This document shows, piece after piece, positions 44,458 through 53,056 of a stretch of 54,202 nt of DNA (the first letter of the stretch is position 1; each line of letters opens with the position of its first letter). Where the stretch lies: NCBI GenBank assembly GCA_016933785.1, contig JAFGAG010000013.1, positions 1 through 54,202 on the forward strand, in the 5' to 3' direction. The notes below the pieces were generated by a model that did not search any database, was not told the DNA's origin, and was given only the letters and a program-made list of their open reading frames with translations. The DNA is from Coriobacteriia bacterium. Its GTDB lineage: Bacteria > Actinomycetota > Coriobacteriia > Anaerosomatales > Anaerosomataceae. The position numbers and the translations under genes were made by a program.

Positions 44458-44486
44458 AAGATACACTCCAGCATGCGTGTTCATAA
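44458..44486 (-). promoter_or_regulatory. Putative promoter of the fucose-isomerase-like gene
   Basis: Minus strand TTATGA at 44481-44486 and TATCTT at 44458-44463, 17-base spacer. Predicted start near 44451, leader about 29 bases. The divergent transglutaminase gene has no clear promoter in this gap. Confidence 0.5.
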
Positions 44487-44528
44487 GCTATTCTCTGCAC
44501 CATGCCTGTCCACGCCACCGGAGCCGCC

Positions 44529-45614
44529 GTGAAGCACGCACGTGCGATACTCGCACTCCTCCTCGCAACCGCCACGGGTTGCTCCGTGGCCCTGCCCGAT
44601 GGCGTGATCTATCCGTCCATCACGCCGGATGCCGCCGTCACGGACCAGCGCACGGTGGATGTCTCGTTCACCTTCGAGGGCCAACCGGTGACGTTCTCAC
44701 TCGCCGTCGATGGCGCACTGTACGCGGGTGCGTCAGCGGCCGACAAGCAGGTGATCCGCTTCGGCAACGCCCGCGCCAACGACTGGATCGAGGACTACTT
44801 CCCTGCCTTCGTCACCGAAGAGCATCAGGTGCCCTTCTATGACGCGCTCATCGCCGCCTTCAGGACCGTCCGCGACCAGAGAGGCCTGGATCCTGACCGC
44901 TATGCCGAGCTGATGACCGCCTACGTGCAGTCCATCACCTACCGTATCGACCCTGAGGACCTCTCTCCGAAGTTCCCCGTCGAGACCTTCGTGGAGAGTG
45001 CCGGCGACTGTGACGACAAGACACTCCTGCTCGCGGCACTCCTGTCCCGCGAGGGCTACGACGTCGCCGTGCTCATGTTCGAGCCAGAACAGCACGTGGC
45101 GCTGGGTATCCGCTCACAGGACCTGCAGTACCGGGACACGGGGTACGCCTTCGTCGAGACCACCGTTCCCGGATATGTGGGGCAGGTTCCCCAAAGTCTC
45201 GAAGGCGGCGTCGTGCTCGAAAGCGTCCCACGCGTGTTCGCCATCGACGGCGGACAGACGGCGTACGGCGCTGGCGGTCAGGTGGCCGCGATCCTCGAGG
45301 CACGAGCACGTGCGGTGGCCGAGGCCGCGCAGCTGGCAACCGACATCACCGCCGCCGACCGCGCTCTCGCCTCGCTGGAAGCCCGTGTCAACGCGACCCG
45401 CGTCGAGCTCGACGCGCTCAGGTCTGCGGGACGCATCGCCGAGTACAACTCACGCGTGGACGCCTACAACGCGCTGATCGCCGAGTACAACCGCGAGCTC
45501 GAGGTGCGCAACGAGCTCGCTACCCGGCACAACACGCTGGCGGCTATCGACCGCACCGTCGCCGCCGGGACTGCCGACCGGCGTGGCACCTACGCCGCGA
45601 TCGCATCGTTCTGA
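44529..45614 (+). CDS. Transglutaminase-like lipoprotein with C-terminal coiled coil
   Basis: A 361-aa protein. The GTG at 44529 (CGGAG 5 bases upstream) opens a lipoprotein signal ending TATGC, Cys18; an ATG 9 codons earlier lacks an SD. The papain-like transglutaminase core has GDCDDKTLLLAALL (Cys161), QHVALGI (His189) and AFVETT (Glu210). The end (about 260-350) is a coiled coil rich in Ala, Arg and Asn. Likely a surface protease or cross-linking enzyme; substrate unknown. Confidence 0.8.
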   Translation: MKHARAILALLLATATGCSVALPDGVIYPSITPDAAVTDQRTVDVSFTFEGQPVTFSLAVDGALYAGASAADKQVIRFGNARANDWIEDYFPAFVTEEHQVPFYDALIAAFRTVRDQRGLDPDRYAELMTAYVQSITYRIDPEDLSPKFPVETFVESAGDCDDKTLLLAALLSREGYDVAVLMFEPEQHVALGIRSQDLQYRDTGYAFVETTVPGYVGQVPQSLEGGVVLESVPRVFAIDGGQTAYGAGGQVAAILEARARAVAEAAQLATDITAADRALASLEARVNATRVELDALRSAGRIAEYNSRVDAYNALIAEYNRELEVRNELATRHNTLAAIDRTVAAGTADRRGTYAAIASF

Positions 45615-45728
45615 CGCTCCTTCATACGCTGTTCACATCATCTTCGAGACAGGTTCATCACGGCCACGCAATACTCTGTCCGAAACGCAGCAGCGACACC
45701 GCCCGCCCTCACGACGACCGGAGAACCG

Positions 45729-46949
45729 ATGGCTGCCGAGAAGGCCCCCCTCCACCCCCGTAGATCCGCACGGACCGTCAGGTGGTCCATCCTGGCGGCA
45801 GTACTAGCTGTCATCACCACTCTCGGCATCCTTCATCAGACAGGTGGTCTGGTCAAGCCGGTCGGCGTGGACGCACTCTGCCCCTTCGGCGGGCTGGAGA
45901 CTCTCGGTTCGCTCCTGGGAGGCGGCGGGCTCATCAGGCGTATCGCGCTCTCCAGCGTCTTGCTGCTGGTCGCCGCTGTGGTGACCGCACTCGTCTTCAG
46001 GCGCGCCTTCTGCGGGCGTATCTGTCCACTCGGCTACCTGCAGGAGCTCTTTGGAGGGCTCGGCAAGCGCATGCTCGGCCGCCGCTTCACGATGCCGACG
46101 AACCTCGATCGCCCGGCGCGGTATCTCAAGTACCTCGTGCTCGCCCTCGTCCTCTACTTTACGTGGAGGACCGGTGAGCTCGTCATCCGATCCTACGATC
46201 CGTGGGTCGCATACAACCACCTCACGTCTCCCGAGCTCTTCACTGAGAATGCCGCCGCATTCGCGGTCCTCGTGGCCGTACTGATCGGCTCGCTGTTCTT
46301 CGACCGCTTCTACTGCAAGTACGCGTGTCCGATGGGGGCCTTCCTCGGCCTCATCTCGAGGTTCAGCGTATTCAAGATCCGGCGCGACGAGGAGGCCTGC
46401 ATCGACTGCGGCCTGTGCGATCGTGCCTGCCCGGTGAACGTCCACGTCTCGACGGCAACCACGGTCACGAGCCCTGAGTGCATCGACTGTGGTGAGTGCG
46501 TGGCGGCCTGCCCCGCGCAGGGCGCGCTCGGCACACGTACGAGCTCCGGCCACACCCTCGGTCCCGTGCAGGCCGCGGTCTTCTCGGTCTCTCTCTTCGC
46601 CGTACTCGTTCTCCTCGCTTCGGCCGCCGGACTCTTCGAGTGGACGGTGCCCACACTCACCCAGAGCGTGCGGGAGTCCGGCACCGCAGCATTCGATACG
46701 GCGCTCATCAAGGGCAGCACGAGTCTCTCCGACGTAGCGGACGCTGCGGGCATCGCGCCCGACGTATTCACACGCGTCTACGGCGTGCCCGAGTCCGAGC
46801 AAGACAAGGCGCTCAAGGACCTCAAGGACCCGTACGGCTGCTCGCCCGGTGAGATCCGTGCGTTCGTCGTTGCGTATCGCGCCGACCCCACCGTGGCGGA
46901 GACCTGGGTGCCGGGCGCACTGCACGAAGACGGCGAAGAGGCGCACTGA
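45729..46949 (+). CDS. NapH/YccM-like membrane iron-sulfur protein
   Basis: A 406-aa polytopic protein. Early CPFGGLETL motif, two membrane-embedded CxxxCP motifs (FCGRICPLGY, YCKYACPMGA), then two [4Fe-4S] ferredoxin motifs (CIDCGLCDRACP, CIDCGECVAACP). After another membrane helix comes a soluble C-terminal domain of about 75 residues (STSLSDVADAAGIAPDVFTR onward). The family moves electrons between quinols and periplasmic or cytoplasmic partners. ATG at 45729 with CGGAG 5 bases upstream. First of a run with DJ-1 and rubrerythrin genes, pointing to redox defence or respiration. Partner unknown. Confidence 0.85.
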   Translation: MAAEKAPLHPRRSARTVRWSILAAVLAVITTLGILHQTGGLVKPVGVDALCPFGGLETLGSLLGGGGLIRRIALSSVLLLVAAVVTALVFRRAFCGRICPLGYLQELFGGLGKRMLGRRFTMPTNLDRPARYLKYLVLALVLYFTWRTGELVIRSYDPWVAYNHLTSPELFTENAAAFAVLVAVLIGSLFFDRFYCKYACPMGAFLGLISRFSVFKIRRDEEACIDCGLCDRACPVNVHVSTATTVTSPECIDCGECVAACPAQGALGTRTSSGHTLGPVQAAVFSVSLFAVLVLLASAAGLFEWTVPTLTQSVRESGTAAFDTALIKGSTSLSDVADAAGIAPDVFTRVYGVPESEQDKALKDLKDPYGCSPGEIRAFVVAYRADPTVAETWVPGALHEDGEEAH

Positions 46950-46999
46950 CGTCAGACCACACGGGTATCATCACAGTGTCCCCGAACCGTGGAGGTCTC

Positions 47000-47512
47000 A
47001 TGACGCATGTCCTCATGGTGATCGCACCCGAGGTGTTCCGCGATGAAGAGTACGCCGTCCCCAAAGACATCCTCGAGGATCGAGGTGCCCGGGTGACGAC
47101 CGCCAGCACACGCGCCGGCACCTGCCGTGGCAAGCTCGGTATGACCGCCGAGGCAGAACTCGCCGTGGCCGATGCCAATGCAGCGGACTACGACGCCGTG
47201 ATCTTCGTCGGAGGAGGCGGTGCCCAGGTCTTCTTCGATGACCCGGCAGCGCATGCGCTTGCGCGAGCCGCCGCCAAGCGTGACCTGGTGCTCGCCGCCA
47301 TCTGCATCGCACCATCGGTCCTCGCCCACGCCGGACTTCTGGACGGCGTTGCCGCGACCGCGTTTCCCACCCAGCGTGACGACCTCACCGCCCACGGTGC
47401 GCTCTGGTCAGTAAGACCGGTCGAGGTCGACGGCCTTGTGGTCACCGCCAACGGGCCCGATGCCGCCCTCGGCTTCGGGCTCGCGATAGGTGATCTGCTC
47501 GGGTTACCCTGA
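47000..47512 (+). CDS. DJ-1/PfpI family protein
   Basis: A 170-aa class I glutamine-amidotransferase-like protein. The nucleophile is Cys102 in AAICIAPSVLA, with acidic residues Glu15/Glu16 near the N-terminus expected to contact it. The family includes glyoxalases/deglycases, proteases and chaperones; no specific role can be read. ATG at 47000 has GGAGG 4 bases upstream. 50 bases after the NapH-like gene and 33 before rubrerythrin. Confidence 0.88.
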   Translation: MTHVLMVIAPEVFRDEEYAVPKDILEDRGARVTTASTRAGTCRGKLGMTAEAELAVADANAADYDAVIFVGGGGAQVFFDDPAAHALARAAAKRDLVLAAICIAPSVLAHAGLLDGVAATAFPTQRDDLTAHGALWSVRPVEVDGLVVTANGPDAALGFGLAIGDLLGLP

Positions 47513-47545
47513 GATGGAACCAAAGGACGACGAGAGGAGCGCGAC

Positions 47546-48082
47546 ATGCAGCTCAAGATCTACCGTTGCCGCATCTGTGGTGAGGTCTACCTCGGCTACG
47601 ATGCCCCGGAGACCTGCCCGTTCTGCGGCGCACACGTGGAGTTCCTCGAGGCTCCTGAGAAGTACCCCGCCGACATCAATGACCTACAACTCACCGAGAC
47701 CGAGCGTGCCGACCTCGAGGCCTCCATCGAGCTCGAGACCGGCAACTGCCGCTTCTATCTGGGCATGGCTCAGCGCAAGGACAACGAGGTGCTGCGAGCC
47801 ACCTACAAGCGGCTCGCCAAGGTCGAGGGCGAGCACTGTGAGGTCTTCTGCAAGCTCCTCAAGGTCGATGAGCCAGACGACCTCATGACCCCCGGTGAGA
47901 CGACCGGGTCGTGGGCCAGCGATATCGAGGATTCTCTGCGGCGCGAGAACCGCGCATCGGACCTCTACAAGACGTTCGCGGCACGCGCCACCAACGAGCG
48001 CCTGAAAGAGGTCTGGAACGCCGTCTCCAACGTCGAGGCCGATCACATCACCCTCGACGAGCTCGCCAAGACGTACCTGTAG
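47546..48082 (+). CDS. Reverse-type rubrerythrin (rubredoxin domain first)
   Basis: A 178-aa protein. The N-terminal rubredoxin-like site has Cys8, Cys11, Cys24 and Cys27 (CRICG, CPFCG). The C-terminal ferritin-like domain has diiron ligands in IELETGNCRFY, VEGEH, RENRASDLY and VEADH. It reduces peroxide using electrons from rubredoxin or NAD(P)H systems in anaerobes; this domain order is the reverse of classical rubrerythrin. GAGGAG 6 bases before the ATG. Confidence 0.88.
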   Translation: MQLKIYRCRICGEVYLGYDAPETCPFCGAHVEFLEAPEKYPADINDLQLTETERADLEASIELETGNCRFYLGMAQRKDNEVLRATYKRLAKVEGEHCEVFCKLLKVDEPDDLMTPGETTGSWASDIEDSLRRENRASDLYKTFAARATNERLKEVWNAVSNVEADHITLDELAKTYL

Positions 48083-48129
48083 CGGTCGCACGACCGTACC
48101 TCCGGGGGATTCCCCTCGGCTCTGACCTC

Positions 48130-48159
48130 GGAAAGCCGCCTCGCCTGAGGCGGCTTTCC
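48130..48159. terminator. Strong bidirectional terminator
   Basis: A 13-bp perfect stem GGAAAGCCGCCTC/GAGGCGGCTTTCC with loop GCCT, between the convergent rubrerythrin and ABC permease genes. The A/T pairs at its base (AAA/TTT) provide a short T-run in both directions. Confidence 0.85.
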
Positions 48160-48218
48160 TGTGGAATGACAGCCTCCGGGGTACTCCTGAGGCGTACTGT
48201 CGAGCGGTCGTTGACCCG

Positions 48219-48986
48219 CTACAACTCGCGCCTCCGGAACACGACGATCGCGGCGGCAGCGAACAGCATGGCCAACGCGATCGTGGCGCCGATCGGCCAG
48301 CCAAGCGGCACGGATTCGGACATCGCGATCCCGGTAGGCGCGTTCACCAGTCCGGCCGGCGAGTAGTTGACGGCCGGTTCCCAGACGGTTGCGATTGAAA
48401 GCAGTAGATACACCACCAACCCCACACCCGCCGCTCCGGCCTGCGAATCCATCGTCGCCGACAGCAACATCATGAGTGCCACGAAGAACACTCCGGAGAT
48501 CAGCCACGCACCCGTTGCACCGGCGAGCGGGCCCAGGGGCGCCTCACCGAAGACCACGAACGTGAGACCCCATGTCACCGCGGCGCCCACCACCGTCGTG
48601 ACCACGAGCAGCACCGTGTGTGACACGAGCTTGCCCACCACGAACGCCGTGCGCGAGAGCGGCTTGGTCAGCGCCAGGATCGCGGTCCCGCCGCGCTTCT
48701 CGGCGGATATCGCTCCGGCGAACATGATGATCAGCGCGAAGATGACGATCTGGGAGAGGTTCTTGGTCCACTGGAGGTACGCATCAACGTAGGTCGGATC
48801 GGGCAGCTGGATGACCATCCCGGTCCCCTGGGTGTCCACGAGGGATGACAGGAGCTCCGGCGTGATCTTCGCGAGCGGAGGCCCGGATGCGGCGAAGAAG
48901 AGCACGATGCCCGGCAGCACCCAGATGCGCCACGTGCGTCCGATCTCACGCAACTCCTTGCCGAGGAACACACCGAAGCCGCGCAT
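48219..48986 (-). CDS. ABC-2 type transporter permease
   Basis: A 255-aa protein with six membrane helices typical of ABC-2 permeases of the NatB/YhaP-type: long extracytoplasmic loop after the first helix, then MFAGAISAEKRGGTAILALTKPLSR, the conserved cytoplasmic segment. Starts at ATG 48986 in TGATG overlap with the ATPase stop; a GTG one codon earlier is possible. Exports an unknown substrate with the ATPase upstream. Confidence 0.88.
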   Translation of the reverse strand: MRGFGVFLGKELREIGRTWRIWVLPGIVLFFAASGPPLAKITPELLSSLVDTQGTGMVIQLPDPTYVDAYLQWTKNLSQIVIFALIIMFAGAISAEKRGGTAILALTKPLSRTAFVVGKLVSHTVLLVVTTVVGAAVTWGLTFVVFGEAPLGPLAGATGAWLISGVFFVALMMLLSATMDSQAGAAGVGLVVYLLLSIATVWEPAVNYSPAGLVNAPTGIAMSESVPLGWPIGATIALAMLFAAAAIVVFRRREL

Positions 48987-49912
48987 CACCGCTCACCTCC
49001 CACCAGGTCCACAAAGACCTCTTCGAGCGAGATCTCTCCCGGCTCGAAGCGCTTCAGGCCCAACCCGAGCACGGCGATCGCCGCAGGCAGCGCGCGCTGT
49101 GCGGCCTCGACGTCGCTCACCGTGACCGACAGCCGACCGTCAGCGAGCTGCGTGATCCCGGTCACCCAGGCCTCGGCCTCGAGTCTGTCGATCAACACCG
49201 GGGCGTCCCCTGTCGTCTCGAGCACGAAGCGCTGCCCGCCATACCGCGACTTGAGCTCGGTCATCTCAGCGGCAGCGACCACCCGCCCCCGGTCGAGGAT
49301 CGCGACACGGTCGCACACACGCTCCACGTCGGCGAGGATGTGTGTGGAGAAGAACACCGTCGTGCGCCCCCGCAGCGAGGCGATCATGTCGAGGACCTCC
49401 TTGCGCCCGATCGGGTCGAGCGCCGAGGTCGGTTCGTCCAGCATCAGCAGGCGAGGTGCGTTGATGAGCGCCTGGGCCACGCCGAGCCGCTGCTTCATCC
49501 CCCGCGAGTAGCCACCTATGCGCGTCTGCACGCCGGTGAGACCAGCCAGATCGAGCAGCGCGTCCACCCTCCCACGAAGTGCCTCGCCCGAGAGGCCGAA
49601 CAGGCCCCCCGCGAAGCGCAGGAACTCGTCGGCAGTCATCCATTCGTAATAGCCGGGTACGTCGGGCAGAAAGCCGATCTCCGCACGCACGGCCGAGGTG
49701 GATGCCACCACGTCGTGACCGAACACCCGACCGCTCCCCGCCGTGGGCGACGCGAGCCCGGAGAGTATGCGCAGCGTCGTGGTCTTGCCGGCGCCGTTGG
49801 GACCGAGGAACCCGAACACCGAGCCCTCGGGCACCTCGAGATCCACGCCGTCAAGCGCACGGTGAGCACCATACACCTTCGTCAGACCCGAGATCTCGAT
49901 AGCGGCGCTCAC
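48986..49912 (-). CDS. ABC transporter ATP-binding protein (ABC-2 exporter type)
   Basis: A 308-aa ATPase. Walker A GPNGAGKTT (about 37-45), signature YSRGMKQRLG, Walker B LLMLDEP, switch His in STHIL, and a C-terminal region beyond residue 225 typical of drug/bacitracin-type exporters. GTG overlaps the previous stop (GTGA). Confidence 0.92.
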   Translation of the reverse strand: MSAAIEISGLTKVYGAHRALDGVDLEVPEGSVFGFLGPNGAGKTTTLRILSGLASPTAGSGRVFGHDVVASTSAVRAEIGFLPDVPGYYEWMTADEFLRFAGGLFGLSGEALRGRVDALLDLAGLTGVQTRIGGYSRGMKQRLGVAQALINAPRLLMLDEPTSALDPIGRKEVLDMIASLRGRTTVFFSTHILADVERVCDRVAILDRGRVVAAAEMTELKSRYGGQRFVLETTGDAPVLIDRLEAEAWVTGITQLADGRLSVTVSDVEAAQRALPAAIAVLGLGLKRFEPGEISLEEVFVDLVGGER

Positions 49913-50253
49913 CGCTCGCCTCCGGTCCGTTCATCATCGGATGCGCCGTACAGGACGTCCACCGCATGCTCCGCACGGCTCACGGTAGGCGCGTCGGGCA
50001 GCGGTCCGGCGAGGGGGTCGATCGCCACAGGTGCCGTACGTCCCGTCGCCAGGAACACGATCGCACCGACGAGGTTCACGAACAGGATGATGAGAACCCA
50101 CGGCCACCGCTTGCCGAAGACGAGACGCTCGACCGGTGTGCGAAACAGCACAACGAGCGCGTAGATCTCCACGCCGAGCTGCACGGCGGTCAGGACGATG
50201 ATCACCGGAAGCGCCCATCCGGGCAGGTCGCTCAGTGGGATGTTGGTCTGCAT
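49909..50253 (-). CDS. PLDc_N-type two-helix membrane protein
   Basis: A 114-aa protein with two membrane helices (about 12-36 and 52-70) matching the phospholipase D/nuclease N-terminal module: LVVLFRTPVERLVFGKRWPWVLIILFVNLVGAIVFLATGR-type pattern. It has no catalytic domain. Such small proteins often accompany ABC-2 exporters, as here. ATG at 50253 with AAGGAG 6 bases upstream. Confidence 0.8.
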   Translation of the reverse strand: MQTNIPLSDLPGWALPVIIVLTAVQLGVEIYALVVLFRTPVERLVFGKRWPWVLIILFVNLVGAIVFLATGRTAPVAIDPLAGPLPDAPTVSRAEHAVDVLYGASDDERTGGER

Positions 50254-50254
50254 G

Positions 50255-51166
50255 TCAGTCTCCTTCTCCGTTGGTCGGGACCGCCGCACGCCACTCGGCA
50301 CGTAGGCCGAGTCGCAGCGGCACGTAGAGCATGAGGAACGGCACCGCGAACATGCCGAGAACCACGAGCAACACCCAGTTGCCGGAAGCGCCGCCATTCG
50401 CGTCCGCGACGGTGACGACCGCGATGCCGAAGGCGAGGGTCGCCGCCATGCCGAGTGCCGCCGCGGCAAGAAGCCGCGACCGGGCGGGCGTGCCCCGGCG
50501 CAGGAGTCTCGGGTACGAGAGCAGCGGGGGCAGGATCGCGAGTGCGAGGAGCACCCCCACTACCCATGCTCGCGGCGCCCAGTCGTCCGGGTGCCCGCTG
50601 ACACCCCAGTGGATCGGCAGCTCCGCTGGCAGCGACGGCCAGGCGATCAGCAGGATCACCAGAGCCATTGCCACCAGCAGCACCGGGAGCACCAGCACCA
50701 TCGCGAGTGCCACGCGCGGGATGCGGTCGTACGATTCATCGCCCACATCGTCCGGCCTGATCAAGCCGAGCTTGACCGCGATCGCGCCGAGGTTGATCGT
50801 CCACCCCACGCCGAACATCCTCGGCATGAGGATGCGCGGGTCGGCCGGGTTCCACACCCGGCTGCCGATGCGTTCCACCGACGCACCACGGAAGTCGTAA
50901 GGCATGCCGAGGACGTGGCCTTGCGGGACTGGGCGCCCTTCGGCGTCTGCGGCAGCGTCGAAATCGAGCGCTTCAAGTATCCCGGCAGCGTAGTCCGCGG
51001 GGTCGCCCACGGCATCGACGGCCGCCATCTCACCTATGCGCTCCGCTTCCACGCGCAAAAGCGACTCAAGTTCGGCGAGTGCGTCGTCGCGCTCAGTCGC
51101 CCCGAGCGAGGCAAGATGCGCCTGCACCGCGGCAAGATACTCGACTATCGTGCGGTTCTCACGCAT
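50255..51166 (-). CDS. HAAS/DUF1700-type membrane protein with DUF1648/DUF5808-like region
   Basis: A 303-aa protein. The N-terminal 75 residues (YLAAVQAHLASLGATERDDALAELESLL) form the HAAS helical module, which commonly follows PadR regulators. The middle has GWTINLGAIAVKLGLIRPDD, DUF5808-like, and the rest is about four to five membrane helices with PELPIHWG-type DUF1648 features (ELPIHWGVSGHPDDW). Probably a signalling or anti-regulator-like membrane protein for the PadR system. ATG at 51166 with AGGAGG 8 bases upstream, overlapping padR by 8 bases. Confidence 0.8.
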   Translation of the reverse strand: MRENRTIVEYLAAVQAHLASLGATERDDALAELESLLRVEAERIGEMAAVDAVGDPADYAAGILEALDFDAAADAEGRPVPQGHVLGMPYDFRGASVERIGSRVWNPADPRILMPRMFGVGWTINLGAIAVKLGLIRPDDVGDESYDRIPRVALAMVLVLPVLLVAMALVILLIAWPSLPAELPIHWGVSGHPDDWAPRAWVVGVLLALAILPPLLSYPRLLRRGTPARSRLLAAAALGMAATLAFGIAVVTVADANGGASGNWVLLVVLGMFAVPFLMLYVPLRLGLRAEWRAAVPTNGEGD

Positions 51167-51509
51167 CGTCCGCGCCTCCTGTGAGCACATCGTCGATAGC
51201 GGCAGCGATATCCCGCCACGAGCGGGTCATCTCTGTGAGTTCGCTCGCTCCCGCAGGGGAAAGCCGGTAGTACTTCCGCGGTGGCCCAACCGGTGACTCC
51301 CGCCACGTGGTGTCCACGACGCCCGCCTTCTTGAGCCGGGAGAGCAGCGGATAGATGGTGCCCGCGCTCGCCTCGAGGCCGGGCCGCTCCGCGAGGCGGT
51401 CCACGATCTCCACGCCGTAAAGTTCGCCACGGTCCAGGAGCGCGAGGATCACGAGCTCCAGCGCGCCTTTGCGGAACTGAGACGCCCTCTCATCGCGCAC
51501 CCGCGCCAT
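51159..51509 (-). CDS. PadR-family transcriptional regulator
   Basis: A 116-aa winged helix-turn-helix protein: RKGALELVILALLDRGELYGVEI, SAGTIYPLLSRLKKAGVV and PPRKYYRLSPAGASEL are standard PadR motifs, with a short C-terminal dimerisation helix (subfamily 2-like). ATG at 51509 has GGAGG about 7 bases upstream. First gene of padR-HAAS-PLDc_N-ABC; operator-like repeats lie just upstream, implying autoregulation. The inducer is unknown. Confidence 0.9.
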   Translation of the reverse strand: MARVRDERASQFRKGALELVILALLDRGELYGVEIVDRLAERPGLEASAGTIYPLLSRLKKAGVVDTTWRESPVGPPRKYYRLSPAGASELTEMTRSWRDIAAAIDDVLTGGADDA

Positions 51510-51544
51510 CGACCCTCCTCCACCGTAGGGATGTTTGCTGTACC

Positions 51545-51586
51545 TGCTACCTTGTACCACACGCTAGCTTGTGATGCAAGGTAGCA
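51545..51586. promoter_or_regulatory. PadR-type triple operator overlapping the padR promoter
   Basis: Three related 8-mers: CTACCTTG (51547-51554), CTAGCTTG (51564-51571) and inverted CAAGGTAG (51577-51584). The outer two extend to a perfect 10-bp inverted repeat (51545-51554 with 51577-51586). On the minus strand a TTGCAT -35 (51574-51579), 17-base spacer and extended -10 TGG TACAAG (-10 at 51551-51556) lie exactly within the array, so a bound regulator would block the polymerase. Confidence 0.7.
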
Positions 51587-51621
51587 TCGCCAGGCTCCCA
51601 ACTATCCTCCCTGTGAATGTG

Positions 51622-52647
51622 TTAGCCGCCCACCACGTCTCGCTGCCACGCCCGTCCCCAGTAGAGCCAGAACGCGGGAATCTCGCGCGCTACGAGCGCC
51701 GGCGTCTTCAGGATGGGCCGGCTCTCCTCGGCGGGTACGGTGTACACCTGCTGTCCGGCCGCCCGGTACGCCATCTTGATGCGCGGCAGGTGGTAGAACT
51801 GGCTGACCGCCAGCACCCGGGTGCTTCCGTCGGGTGCGAACATCGCCACCGTGTTGGCGACCGTGCGGTCCGTGTCGAGCCCACGGTGATCGAGCACGAT
51901 CGCGCGTTCCGGCACGCCGAGCTCGATAGCGCGATCGCGCATCGCCTCGGCCTCATCGTGACCGCTCTCCCCCACCCCGCCGGACATGATCAGGGTGTCC
52001 ACGAGGCCGTCCGCATAGAGACCGGCCGCAGTGTGCACGCGATCCTCAAGGGAGGTGGTGAGCTGCCCGCTCGCCAACACCCGGGCGCCGAACACGACCG
52101 CCACGTCAGCCTCGCGGCGATAGTCGGTGGTGCCGAAGGAACACACCTGTGCGAGCGGGAACACGAGCGCGAGAACCGCGGCCGTGAGTGCGACCGCAAC
52201 GTCTTCAAGGCGGCCAGGTCGCGAAGTCTCTTGCTGCATCCACACGGCGACGCCCACCAGCGCAAACCCCACCGACACCGCAGCCGAGAAGGGCACTACC
52301 GTTGCCGGCGCGATCGTCCCGGCACTCCAGGCCGAGTAGAAATCGCTCACGTTCGCGAGCGCCATACCGGCCAGCATGGCAGCCACGGCTTCAGTGGCGA
52401 TGCGCCGCCACGGGCGCATCGTCGGGCGGAGCGCATAACCGACGAGCAGAGCCGCCGTGAGCCACAGCAGGGCCGTGACCCATCCTGGCAGCATGCGCAG
52501 ATCGACCCACCAGAGGTCCTCAGTGCGCCCCGTTCGCAGAGCGGCAACCGCATTGGCGAGCGAGAAGAGGCCGAAGAACAGCGCGATACCGCGCGCGAGA
52601 GCGCGGAAGACTCCCGGCAGAGATCCCATATCAGGTGCCATCGCCAT
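51622..52647 (-). CDS. YdcF/SanA-like membrane protein (DUF218)
   Basis: A 341-aa protein: about five N-terminal membrane helices, then a DUF218 domain (about 180-340) with VVFGARV, DRVHTAAGLYADG, MSGGVGESG, DTDRTVAN and SQFYHLPR. SanA/YdcF proteins affect the envelope barrier; the reaction is unknown. The start is uncertain: ATG codons at 52647, 52641 and 52629, none with a strong SD; it overlaps or abuts the small gene upstream. Confidence 0.82.
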   Translation of the reverse strand: MAMAPDMGSLPGVFRALARGIALFFGLFSLANAVAALRTGRTEDLWWVDLRMLPGWVTALLWLTAALLVGYALRPTMRPWRRIATEAVAAMLAGMALANVSDFYSAWSAGTIAPATVVPFSAAVSVGFALVGVAVWMQQETSRPGRLEDVAVALTAAVLALVFPLAQVCSFGTTDYRREADVAVVFGARVLASGQLTTSLEDRVHTAAGLYADGLVDTLIMSGGVGESGHDEAEAMRDRAIELGVPERAIVLDHRGLDTDRTVANTVAMFAPDGSTRVLAVSQFYHLPRIKMAYRAAGQQVYTVPAEESRPILKTPALVAREIPAFWLYWGRAWQRDVVGG

Positions 52648-52936
52648 CACGCTTCAGCGCTGCAGGACCGCTGCCGAGACCACCAACCGCAACCAGCACA
52701 ACGGGGATGGTGCCGGCGCCAAGGAGCAGCGCCGACCACAGCGGCGCGCCAACGAGCCAGAGGAAGAGCGCCACCGAGCAGGCAACACATCCACCCGCGA
52801 TCCACACCGCCCGGCGTAGCGGCAGCCGAAAACGCACCGCAACCACCGTTACGATGGCGATGACAGCAACGATCCCGGCCAGATATGCCGCAGTGAACCA
52901 CGCCCAACCCTCAACCGCGATACGTGGCTCCCACAT
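52631..52936 (-). CDS. Small membrane protein, unknown function
   Basis: A 101-aa protein with three hydrophobic segments (about 13-34, 43-62, 66-88) and a polar tail. ATG at 52936 has a good AGGAGG 7 bases upstream. It overlaps the DUF218 gene, so the two are probably translated together. No family recognised. Confidence 0.7.
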   Translation of the reverse strand: MWEPRIAVEGWAWFTAAYLAGIVAVIAIVTVVAVRFRLPLRRAVWIAGGCVACSVALFLWLVGAPLWSALLLGAGTIPVVLVAVGGLGSGPAALKRDGDGT

Positions 52937-53001
52937 CCCGGATCCTCCTGTCGTCGAACGCCGGTACCTCGACCCACTCTCAGACGCCTGTGTGACGTCC
53001 T

Positions 53002-53030
53002 AGTGTTGAGGTGCCGAGAGACCGGGTCAA
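53002..53030 (-). promoter_or_regulatory. Putative promoter of the small membrane protein/DUF218 pair
   Basis: Minus strand TTGACC at 53025-53030 and AACACT at 53002-53007, 17-base spacer. Predicted start is near 52995. Nothing else was seen in this 120-base gap. Confidence 0.4.
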
Positions 53031-53056
53031 CTCCAACTCCACATGGGCTGACTCCC

